Origin: Hydractinia symbiolongicarpus
Lineage: Eukaryota; Cnidaria; Hydrozoa; Anthoathecata; Hydractiniidae
Assembly (NCBI RefSeq): GCF_029227915.1
Contig: NC_079887.1
Span: 496,001 to 560,000 of the forward strand
DNA: 64,000 nt
Reading direction: 5' to 3'
The translations under genes were made by a program, and so were the position numbers. Below are positions 11,483 to 23,100 of the stretch, in pieces. Numbering within the stretch: the stretch's first letter is position 1; the number at the start of each line of letters is the position of its first letter. The notes beneath the pieces are model-generated. The model searched no databases. It was not told the origin of the DNA and worked only from the letters and a program-made list of their open reading frames with translations.

Positions 11483-12456
11483 GTTTACTCTCTGGGTACT
11501 TTCTTTGTATTCTTTTTGACTATACGGGCCGAGTCCGGGATTTACGGGAAATCGCGGATTTTTGTTTGCCGGCGATTAAACTTCTTTTTTTCAGCGTCCC
11601 ATCAAATATGAAAATATTTTTGAAAACTACAAGTCTCATGCGTTTAGTGGTAAAAAAATAATATAAAAAATCGTTCTGGAAATGAGTTTACTACCTGGGT
11701 ACTTTCTTTGTATACTTTTGACTATACGGGCCGAGTCCGGGATTTAGGGAAATCGCAGGTTTTCGTTTGCCGGCGATTAAACTGCTTTTATTCAGCGTCT
11801 CATCAAAAATGAAAACATTTTTAAAAACTACAAGTCTCATGCGTTTTAGTGGTGAAAAAATAATTTGAAAAATCGTTCGGGAAATGAGTTTACTCCCTGG
11901 GTACTTTCTTTGTATACTTTTGACTATACGGGCCAAGCCGGAATTTACGGTAAATTGCGGGTTTTTGTTTGCCGGCGATTAAACTTCTTTTATTCAGCGT
12001 CTCATCAAAAATGAAAACATTTTTAAAAACTACAAGTCTCATGGGCTTTAGTGGTGAAAAACTAATTTAAAAAATCCTTCTGGAAATGAGTTTACTCACA
12101 GGGTACTTTCTTTGTATACATTTAACTATACGGGCCAAGACGGGATTTACGGGAAATCGCGGGTTTTCGTTTGCCGGCGATTAAACTTCTTTTATTCAGC
12201 GTCTCATCAAAAATGAAAACATTTTTAAAAACAACAAGTCTTATGCGCTTTAGTGGTGAAAAAATAATTTAAAAAATCGTTCTGGAAATGAGTTTACTCA
12301 CAGGGTACTTTCTTTGTATACATTCGACTATACGTGCCAAGCCCGGGATTTACGGGAAATCGCGGGTTTTCGTTTGCCGGCGATTAAACTGCTTTTACTC
12401 AGCGTCTCATCAAAAATGAAAACTATCTTGAAAACTACAAGTCTCATGCGTTTTAG

Positions 12457-15400
12457 TGGTGAAATAATAATTTAAAAAATCGTTTGGAAAATGAGTTTAC
12501 TCCCTGGGTACTTTCTTTGTATAATTTTGACTATACGGGCCGAGTGCAGGATTTACGGGAAATCGCAGGTATTCGTTTGCCGGCGATTTTACTTCTTTTA
12601 TTCAGCGTCTCATCAAAAATGAAAACATTTTTAAAAACTACAAGTCTCATGCGTTTTAGTGGTGAAAAAGTAATTTAAAAAATCGTTTGGGAAATGAAGT
12701 TACTCCCTGGGTACTTTCTTTGTATACTTTTGACTATACGGGCCAAGCCGGAATTTACGATAAATTGCGGGTTTTCGTTTGCCGGCGATTAAACTTCTTT
12801 TATTCAGCGTCTCATCAAAAATGAAAACATTTTTAAAAACTACAAGTCTCATGGGCTTTAGTGGTGAAAAACTAATTTAAAAAATCCTTCTGGAAATGAC
12901 TTTACTCACAGGGTACTTTCTTTGTATACATTCGACTATACGGGCCAAGACGGGATTTACGGGAAATCGCGGGTTTTCGTTTGCCGGCGATTAAACTTCT
13001 TTTATTCAGCGTCTCATCAAAAATGAAAACATTTTTAAAAACTACAAGTCTTATGCGTTTTAGTGGTGAAAAAATAATTTAAAAAATCGTTCTGGAAATG
13101 ACTTTACTCACAGGGTACTTTCTTTGTATACATTCGACTATACGTGCCAAGCCCGGGATTTACGGGAAATCGCGGGTTTTCGTTTGCCGGCGATTAAACT
13201 GCTTTTATTCAGCGTCTCATCAAAAATGAAAACTATCTTGAAAACTACAAGTCTCATGCGTTTTAGTGGTGAAATAATAATTTAAAAAATCGTTTGGAAA
13301 ATGAGTTTACTCCCTGGGTACTTTCTTTGTATAATTTTGACTATACGGGCCGAGTCCAGGATTTACGGGAAATCGCAGGTATTCGTTTGCTGGCGATTTT
13401 ACTTCTTTTATTCAGCGTCTCATCAAAAATGAAAACATTTTTAAAAACTACAAGTCTCATGCGTTTTAGTGGTGAAAAAGTAATTTAAAAAATCGTTTGG
13501 GAAATGAGTTTACTCCCTGGGTACTTTCTTTGTATACTTTTGACTATACGGGCCGAGTCCGGAATTTACGGGAAATCGCGGGTTTTCGTTTGCCGGCGAT
13601 TAAACTTCTTTTATTCAGCGTCCCATCAAATATGAAAATATTTTTGAAAACTACAAGTCTCATGCGTTTAGTGGTAAACAAATAATATAAAAAATCGTTC
13701 GGGAAATGAGTTTACTCCCTGGGTACTTTCTTTGTATACTTTTGACTATACGGGCCAAGGCCGGGATTTACAGGAAATCGCGGGTTTTCGTTTGCCGGCG
13801 ATTAAACTTCTTTTATTCAGCGTCCCATCAAATATGAAAATATTTTTGAAAACTACAAGTCTCATGCGTTTAGTGGTAAACAAATAATATAAAAAATCGT
13901 TCGGGAAATGAGTTTACTCCCTGGGTACTTTCTTTGTATACTTTTGACTATACGGGCCAAGGCCGGGATTTACGGGAAATCGCGGGTTTTCGTTTGCCGG
14001 CGATTAAACTTCTTTTATTCAGCGTCTCATCAAAAATGAAAACATTTTTAAAAACTACAAGTCTCATGGGCTTTAGTGGTGAAAAAATAAATTAAAAAAT
14101 CCTACTGGAAATGAGTTTACTCACAGGGTACTTTCTTTGTATACATTCGACTATACGTGCCAAGTCCGGGATTTACGGGAAATCGCGGGTTTTCGTTTGC
14201 CGGCGATTAAACTTCTTATATTCAGCGTCTCATCAAAAATGAAAACATTTTTAAAACTACAAGTCTGATGCGTTTTAGTGGTGAAAAAATAATTTTAAAA
14301 ATCGTTCGGGAAATGAGTTTACTCTCTGGGTACTTTCTTTGTATACTTTTGACTATACGGCCCGAGTCAGGGATTTACGGGAAATAGCGGATTTTCGTTT
14401 GCCGGCGATTAAACTTCTTTTTTTCAGCGTCCCATCAAATATGAAAATATTTTTGAAAACTACAAGTCTCATGCGTTTAGTGGTAAAAAAATAATTTAAA
14501 AAATCGTTCGGGAAATGAGTTTACTCCCTGGGTACTTTCTTTGTATACTTTTGACTATACGGGCCAAGCCTGGGATTTACGGGAATCGCGGGTTTTCGTT
14601 TGCCGGCGATTAAACTTCTTTTATTCAGCGTCTCATCAAAAATTAAAACATTTTTAAAAACTACAAGTCTTATGCGTTTTAGTGGTGAAAAAATGATTTA
14701 AAAAATCGTTCTGGAAATGAGTTTACTCCGTGGGTACTTTCTTTGTATACTTTTGACTATACGGGCCGAGTCCGGGATTTAGGGAAATCGCAGGTTTTCG
14801 TTTGCCGGTGATTAAACTGCTTTTATTCAGCGTCTCATCAAAAATGAAAACATTTTTGAAAACTACAAGTCTCATGCGTTTTAGTAATGAAATAATAATT
14901 TAAAAAATCGTTTGGAAAATGAGTTTACTCCCTGGGTACTTTCTTTGTATAATTTTGACTATACGGGCCGAGTGCAGGATTTACGGGAAATCGCAGGTAT
15001 TCGTTTGCCGGCGATTTTACTTCTTTTATTCAGCGTCTCATCAAAAATGAAAACATTTTTAAAAACTACAAGTCTCATGCGTTTTAGTGGTGAAAAAGTA
15101 ATTTAAAAAATCGTTTGGGAAATGAAGTTACTCCCTGGGTACTTTCTTTGTATACTTTTGACTATACGGGCCAAGCCGGAATTTACGATAAATTGCGGGT
15201 TTTCGTTTGCCGGCGATTAAACTTCTTTTATTCAGCGTCTCATCAAAAATGAAAACATTTTTAAAAACTACAAGTCTCATGGGCTTTAGTGGTGAAAAAC
15301 TAATTTAAAAAATCCTTCTGGAAATGAGTTTACTCACAGGGTACTTTCTTTGTATACATTCGACTATACGGGCCAAGACGGGATTTACGGGAAATCGCGG

Positions 15401-17312
15401 GTTTTCGTTTGCCGGCGATTAAACTTCTTTTATTCAGCGTCTCATCAAAAATGAAAACATTTTTAAAAACTACAAGTCTTATGCGTTTTAGTGGTGAAAA
15501 AATAATTTAAAAAATCGTTCTGGAAATGAGTTTACTCACAGGGTACTTTCTTTGTATACATTCGACTATACGTGCCAAGCCCGGGATTTACGGGAAATCG
15601 CGGGTTTTCGTTTGCCGGCGATTAAACTGCTTTTATTCAGCGTCTCATCAAAAATGAAAACTATCTTGAAAACTACAAGTCTCATGCGTTTTAGTGGTGA
15701 AATAATAATTTAAAAAATCGTTTGGAAAATGAGTTTACTCCCTGGGTACTTTCTTTGTATAATTTTGACTATACGGGCCGAGTCCAGGATTTACGGGAAA
15801 TCGCAGGTATTCGTTTGCTGGCGATTTTACTTCTTTTATTCAGCGTCTCATCAAAAATGAAAACATTTTTAAAAACTACAAGTCTCATGCGTTTTAGTGG
15901 TGAAAAAGTAATTTAAAAAATCGTTTGGGAAATGAGTTTACTCCCTGGGTACTTTCTTTGTATACTTTTGACTATACGGGCCGAGTCCGGAATTTACGGG
16001 AAATCGCGGGTTTTCGTTTGCCGGCGATTAAACTTCTTTTATTCAGCGTCCCATCAAATATGAAAATATTTTTGAAAACTACAAGTCTCATGCGTTTAGT
16101 GGTAAACAAATAATATAAAAAATCGTTCGGGAAATGAGTTTACTCCCTGGGTACTTTCTTTGTATACTTTTGACTATACGGGCCAAGGCCGGGATTTACA
16201 GGAAATCGCGGGTTTTCGTTTGCCGGCGATTAAACTTCTTTTATTCAGCGTCCCATCAAATATGAAAATATTTTTGAAAACTACAAGTCTCATGCGTTTA
16301 GTGGTAAACAAATAATATAAAAAATCGTTCGGGAAATGAGTTTACTCCCTGGGTACTTTCTTTGTATACTTTTGACTATACGGGCCAAGGCCGGGATTTA
16401 CGGGAAATCGCGGGTTTTCGTTTGCCGGCGATTAAACTTCTTTTATTCAGCGTCTCATCAAAAATGAAAACATTTTTAAAAACTACAAGTCTCATGGGCT
16501 TTAGTGGTGAAAAAATAAATTAAAAAATCCTACTGGAAATGAGTTTACTCACAGGGTACTTTCTTTGTATACATTCGACTATACGTGCCAAGTCCGGGAT
16601 TTACGGGAAATCGCGGGTTTTCGTTTGCCGGCGATTAAACTTCTTATATTCAGCGTCTCATCAAAAATGAAAACATTTTTGAAAACTACAAGTCTGATGC
16701 GTTTTAGTGGTGAAAAAATAATTTTAAAAATCGTTCGGGAAATGAGTTTACTCTCTGGGTACTTTCTTTGTATACTTTTGACTATACGGCCCGAGTCAGG
16801 GATTTACGGGAAATAGCGGATTTTCGTTTGCCGGCGATTAAACTTCTTTTTTTCAGCGTCCCATCAAATATGAAAATATTTTTGAAAACTACAAGTCTCA
16901 TGCGTTTAGTGGTAAAAAAATAATTTAAAAAATCGTTCGGGAAATGAGTTTACTCCCTGGGTACTTTCTTTGTATACTTTTGACTATACGGGCCAAGCCT
17001 GGGATTTACGGGAATCGCGGGTTTTCGTTTGCCGGCGATTAAACTTCTTTTATTCAGCGTCTCATCAAAAATTAAAACATTTTTAAAAACTACAAGTCTT
17101 ATGCGTTTTAGTGGTGAAAAAATGATTTAAAAAATCGTTCTGGAAATGAGTTTACTCCGTGGGTACTTTCTTTGTATACTTTTGACTATACGGGCCGAGT
17201 CCGGGATTTAGGGAAATCGCAGGTTTTCGTTTGCCGGTGATTAAACTGCTTTTATTCAGCGTCTCATCAAAAATGAAAACATTTTTGAAAACTACAAGTC
17301 TTATGCGTTTTA
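12457..17312. repeat. 2,428-bp (12-monomer) tandem duplication, near-identical copies
   Basis: The first copy is about 12,457-14,887 and the second about 14,888-17,312. They share many rare markers at an offset of 2,428: GGAAAATGAG with TTTGTATAATTTTGAC, GATTTTACTTC, ATGAAGTTACTCC, GAATTTACGATAAATTGC, GTGGTAAACAAATAAT, GGGCCAAGGCCGGG and ACGGCCCGAGTCAGGG. Few differences are visible. Copy 1 has ATGACTTTACTCAC at about 12,898 and 13,100 where copy 2 has ATGAGTTTACTCAC. Copy 1 also lacks one base in ACATTTTTAAAACTAC (near 14,250), which moves the offset to 2,429 afterwards. This is a recent duplication. Confidence 0.9.
14888..14892. other. Mapped unequal-exchange junction of the 2,428-bp duplication
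   Basis: The sequence reads TTTTAGTAATGAAATAATAATTT. Its left part, GTAATGAAA, matches a monomer like the one at about 18,119 (GTAATGAAAAAATAATTT). Its right part, GAAATAATAATTT, matches the one at about 12,457 (GTGGTGAAATAATAATTT). Only the bases TGAAA are common to both parents, so the join is placed to about five bases. It lies in the A-rich end of the monomer. Confidence 0.75.
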
Positions 17313-18125
17313 GTGGTGAAAAAATAATTTAAAAAATCGTTCTGGAAATGAGTTTACCCACAGGGTACTTTCTTTGTATACATTCGACTATACGGGCCGA
17401 GTCCGGGATTTAGGGAAATCGCAGGTTTTCGTTTGCCGGCGATTAAACTGCTTTTATTCAGCGTCTCATCAAAAATGAAAACATTTTTGAAAACTACAAG
17501 TCTGATGCGTTTTAGTGGTGAAAAAATAATTTTAAAAATCGTTCGGGAAATGAGTTTACTCTCTGGGTACTTTCTTTGTATACTTTTGACTATACGGCCC
17601 GAGTCAGGGATTTACGGGAAATAGCGGATTTTCGTTTGCCGGCGATTAAACTTCTTTTTTTCAGCGTACCATCAAATATGAAAATATTTTTGAAAACTAC
17701 AAGTCTCATGCGTTTAGTGGTAAAAAAATAATTTAAAAAATCGTTCGGGAAATGAGTTTACTCCCTGGGTACTTTCTTTGTATACTTTTGACTATACGGG
17801 CCAAGCCTGGGATTTACGGGAATCGCGGGTTTTCGTTTGCCGGCGATTAAACTTCTTTTATTCAGCGTCTCATCAAAAATTAAAACATTTTTAAAAACTA
17901 CAAGTCTTATGCGTTTTAGTGGTGAAAAAATGATTTAAAAAATCGTTCTGGAAATGAGTTTACTCCGTGGGTACTTTCTTTGTATACTTTTGACTATACG
18001 GGCCGAGTCCGGGATTTAGGGAAATCGCAGGTTTTCGTTTGCCGGTGATTAAACTGCTTTTATTCAGCGTCTCATCAAAAATGAAAACATTTTTGAAAAC
18101 TACAAGTCTCATGCGTTTTAGTAAT
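16780..18125. repeat. 808-bp partial third copy of the 2,428-bp unit's end
   Basis: The four-monomer end of the previous unit is present again at an offset of 808. ACGGCCCGAGTCAGGG occurs near 14,358, 16,786 and 17,594. GCCGGTGATTAAAC occurs at 14,804, 17,233 and 18,041. Only the first and third carry GTAATGA after it; the middle copy has GTGGTGA and a CTTATGCG end. The third copy therefore holds the ancestral end and the middle one a recombined end. Confidence 0.8.
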
Positions 18126-20167
18126 GAAAAAATAATTTAAAAAATCGTTCGGGAAATGAGTTTACTCCCTGGGTACTTTCTTTGTATACTTTTGACTATA
18201 CGGGCCAAGCCGAGATTTACGGGAAATCGCGGGTTTTCGTTTGCCGGCGATTAAACTTCTTTTATTCAGCGTCTCATTAAAAATGAAAACATTTTTAAAA
18301 ACTACAAGTCTTATGCGTTTTAGTGGTGAAAAAATAATTTAAAAAATCGTTCTGGAAATGAGTTTACCCACAGGGTACTTTCTTTGTATACATTCGACTA
18401 TACGGGCCGAGTCCGGGATTTAGGGAAATCGCAGGTTTTCGTTTGCCGGCGATTAAACTGCTTTTATTCAGCGTCTCATCAAAAATGAAAACATTTTTGA
18501 AAACTACAAGTCTCATGCGTTTGAGTGGTGAAAAAATAATTTAAAAAATCGTTCGGGAAATGAGTTTACTCCCTGGGTACTTTCTTTGTATACTTTTGAC
18601 TATACGGGCCGAGTCCGGGATTTAGGGAAATCGCAGGTTTTCGTTTGCCGGCGATTAAACTGCTTTTATTCAGCGTCTCATCAAAAATAAAAACATTTTT
18701 GAAAACTACAAGTCTCATGCGTTTTAGTGGTGAAAAAATAATTTAAAAAATCGTTCGGGAAATGAGTTTACTCCCTGGGTACTTTCTTTGTATACTTTTG
18801 ACTATACGGGCCAAGCCGGCATTTACGGGAAATCGCGGGTTTTCGTTTGCCGGCGATTAAACTTCTTTTATTCAGCGTCTCATCAAAAATGAAAACATTT
18901 TTAAAAACTACAAGTCTTATGCGTTTTAGTGGTGAAAAAATAATTTAAAAAATCGTTCTACAAATGAGTTTACTCACAGGGTACTTTCTTTGTATACATT
19001 CGACTATACGTGCCAAGCCCGGGATTTACGGGAAATCGCGGGTTTTCGTTTGCCGGCGATTAAACTGCTTTTATTCAGCGTCTCATCAAAAATGAAAACA
19101 TTCTTGAAAACTACAAGTCTCATGCGTTTTAGTGGTGAAAAAGTAATTTAAAAAATCGTTCGGGAATTGAGTTTACTCCCTGGGTACTTTCTTTGTATTC
19201 TTTTGACTATACGCGCTAAGCCCTGGATTTACGGGAAATCGCGGGTTTTCGTTTGCCGGCGATTAAACTTCTTTTATGCAGCGTCTCATCAAAAATAAAA
19301 ATATTTTTGAAAACTACAAGTCTCATGCGTTTTAGTGGTGAAAAAATAATTTAAAAAATCGTTCGGGAAATGAGTTTACTCCCTGGGTACTTTTTTGTAT
19401 ACTTTTGACTATACGGGCCAAGCCCGGGATTTACGGGAAATCGCGGGTTTTCGTTTGCCGGCGATTAAACTTCTTTTATTCAGCGTCTCATCAAAAATGA
19501 AAACATTTTTAAAAACTACAAGTCTTATGCGTTTTAGTGGTGAAAAAATAATTTAAAAAATCTTTCTGCAAATGAGTTTACTCACAGGGTACTTTCTTTG
19601 TATACATTCGACTATACGTGCCAAGCCCGGGATTTACGGGAAATCGCGGGTTTCCGTTTGCCGGCGATTAAACTGCTTTTATTCAGCGTCTCATCAAAAA
19701 TGAAAACATTCTTGAAAACTACAAGTCTCATGCGTTTTAGTGGTGAAAAAGTAATTTAAAAAATCGTTCAGGAAATGAGTTTACTCCCTGGGTACTTTCT
19801 TTGTATACTTTTGACTATACGGGCCGAGTCCGGGATTTAGGGAAATCGCAGGTTTTCGTTTGCCGGCGATTAAACTGCTTTTATTCAGCGTCTCATCAAA
19901 AATGAAAACATTTTTGAAAACTACAAGTCTCATGCGTTTTAGTGGTGAAAAAATAATTTAATAAATCGTTCGGGAAATGAGTTTACTCCCTGGGTACTTT
20001 CTTTGTATACTTTTGACTATACGGGCCAAGCCGGGATTTACGGGAAATCGCGGGTTTTTGTTTGCCGGCGATTAAACTTCTTTTATTCAGCGTCTCATCA
20101 AAAATGAAAACATTTTAAAAAACTACAAGTCTTATGCGTTTTATTGGTGAAAAAATAATTTAAAAAA
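18126..20167. repeat. Mixed A, B, D and H monomers, no regular order
   Basis: About ten monomers bridge two duplication blocks. They include D monomers near 18,415 and 18,605, B monomers whose anchor reads CGTTCTACAAATGAG (near 18,956) or CTTTCTGCAAATGAG (19,561), and the first H monomer (ACGCGCTAAGCC at 19,211). These are the types that are amplified further right, so this stretch may hold founder copies. No other feature is seen. Confidence 0.7.
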
Positions 20168-23100
20168 TCGTTCTACAAATGAGTTTACTCACAGGGTACT
20201 TTCTTTGTATACATTCGACTATACGTGCCAAGCCCGGGATTTACGGGAAATCGCGGGTTTTCGTTTGCCGGCGATTAAACTGTTTTTATTCAGCGTCTCA
20301 TCAAAAATGAAAACATTCTTGAAAACTACAAGTCTCATGCGTTTTAGTGGTGAAAAAGTAATTTAAAAAATCGTTCGGGAAATGAGTTTTACTCCCTGGG
20401 TACTTTCTTTGTATACTTTTGACTATACGCGCTAAGCCCGGGATTTACGGGAAATCGCGGGTTTTCGTTTGCCGGCGATTAAACTTCTTTTATGCAGCGT
20501 CTCATCAAAAATGAAAATATTTTTGAAAACTACAAGTCTCATGCGTTTTAGTGGTGAAAAAATAATTTAAAAAATCGTTCGGGAAATGAGTTTACTCCCT
20601 GGGTACCTTTTTGTATACTTTTGACTATACGGGCCTAGCCCGGGATTTACGGGAAATCGCGGGTTTTCGTTTGGCGGCGATTAAACTTCTTTTATTCAGC
20701 GTCTCATCAAAAATGAAAACATTTTTAAAAACTACAAGTCTTATGCGTTTTAGTGGTGAAAAAATAATTTAAAAAATCGTTCTGCAAATGAGTTTACTCA
20801 CAGGGTACTTTCTTTGTATACATTCGACTATACGTGCCAAGCCCGGGATTTACGGGAAATCGCGGGTTTCCGTTTGCCGGCGATTAAACTGCTTTTATTC
20901 AGCGTCTCATCAAAAATGAAAACATTCTTGATAACTACAAGTCTCATGCGTTTTAGTGGTGAAAAAGTAATTTAAAAAATCGTTCAGGAAATGAGTTTAC
21001 TCCCTGGGTACTTTCTTTGTATACTTTTGACTATACGGGCCGAGTCCGGGATTTACGGGAAAATCGCAGGTTTTCGTTTGCCGGCGATTAAACTGCTTTT
21101 ATTCAGCGTCTCATCAAAAATGAAAACATTCTTGAAAACTACAAGTCTCATGCGTTTTAGTGGTGAAATAATAATTTAAAAAATCGTTTAGGAAATGAGT
21201 TTACTCCCTGGGTACTTTCTTTGTATACTTTTGACTATACGGGCCGAATCCGGGGTTTACGGGAAATGGCGGGTTTTCGTTTGCCGGCGATTAAACGTCT
21301 TTTATTCAGCCTCTCATCAAAAATGAAAACATTTTTGAAAACTACAAGTCTCATGCGTTTTAGTGGTGAAAAAGTAATTTAAAAAATCGTTCGGGAAATG
21401 AGTTTACTCCCTGGGTACTTTCTTTGTATACTTTTGATTATACGGGCCGAGTCCAGGGTTTACGGGAAATGGCGGGTTTCCGTTTGCCGGCGATTAAACT
21501 GCTTTTATTCAGCGTCTCATCAAAAATGAAAACATTCTTGATAACTACAAGTCTCATGCGTTTTAGTGGTGAAAAAGTAATTTAAAAAATCGTTCAGGAA
21601 ATGAGTTTACTCCCTGGGTACTTTCTTTGTATACTTCTGACTATACGGGCCAAGCCGAGATTTACGGGAAATCGCGGGTTTTCGTTTGCCGGCGATTAAA
21701 CTTCTTTTATTCAGCGTCTCATCAAAAATGAAAACATTTTTAAGAACTACAAGTCTTATGCGTTTTATTGGTGAAAAAATAATTTAAAAAATCGTTCTAC
21801 AAATGAGTTTACTCACAGGGTACTTTCTTTGTATACATTCGACTATACGTGCCAAGCCCGGGATTTACGGGAAATCGCGGATTTTCGTTTGCCGGCGATT
21901 AAACTTCCTTTATTCAGCGTCTCATCAAAAATGAAAACATTTTTAAAAACTACAAGTCTTATGCGTTTTAGTGGTGAAAAAATAATTTAAAAAATCGTTC
22001 TGGAAATGTGTTTACTCACAGGGTACTTTCTTTGTATACATTCGACTATACGTGCCACGGCCGGGATTTACGGGAAATTGCGGGTTTTCGTTTGCCGGCG
22101 ATTAAACCGCTTTTATTCAGCGTCTCATCAAAAATGAAAACATTCTTGAAAGCTACAAGTCTCATGCGTTTTAGTGGTGAAATAATAATTTAAAAAATCT
22201 TTTGGGAAATGACTTTACTCCCTGGGTACTTTCTTTGTATACTTTTGACTATACGGGCCGAGTCCAGGATTTACGGGAAATCGCAGGTTTTCGTTTGCCG
22301 GCGATTAAACTTCTTTTATTCAGCGTCTCATCAAAAATGAAAACATTTTTGAAAACTACAAGTCTCATGCGTTTTAGTGGTGAAAAAAAAATTTAAAAAA
22401 TCGTTCGGGAAATGAGTTTACTCCATGGGTACTTTCTTTGTATACTTTTGACTATACGGGCCGAGCCCGGGATTTACGGGAAATCGTGGGTTTTCGTTTG
22501 CCGGCGATTAAACTTCTTTTATTCAGCGTCTCATCAAAAATGAAAACATTTTTGAAAACTACAAGTCTTATGCGTTTTAGTGGTGAAAAAATAATTTAAA
22601 AAATCGTTCTGGAAATGAGTTTACTCACAGGGTACTTTCTTTGTATACATTCGACTATACGTGCCAAGCCCGGGATTTACGGGAAATCGCGGGTTTTCGT
22701 TTGCCGGCGATTAAACTGCTTTTATTCAGCGTCTCATCAAAAATGAAAACATTCTTGAAAACTACAAGTCTCATGCGTTTTTGTGGTGAAATAATAATTT
22801 AAAAAATCGTTTGGGAAATGAGTTTACTCCCTGGGTACTTTCTTTGTATACTTTTGACTATACGGGCCGAGTCCAGGATTTACGGGAAATCGCAGGTTTT
22901 CGTTTGCCGGCGATTAAACTTCTTTTATTCAGCGTCTCATTAAAAATGAAAACATTTTTGAAAACTACAAGTCTCATGCGTTTTAGTGGTGAAAAAATAA
23001 TTTAAAAAATCGTTCGGGAAATGAGTTTACTCCCTGGGTACTTTCCTTGTATACTTTTGACTATACGGGCCGAGTCCGGGATTTACGGGAAATCGCGGAT

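Noticed and set aside
16565-16816. Open frames of 73-86 codons that cross a monomer boundary (also near 1,894, 34,243 and 58,083)
   Set aside because: Each exists because a local change removes the usual stop or shifts frame, such as AATTTTAAAAATCG in place of AATTTAAAAAATCG, or the truncated monomer at 58.2 kb. They are by-products of variation, not genes.
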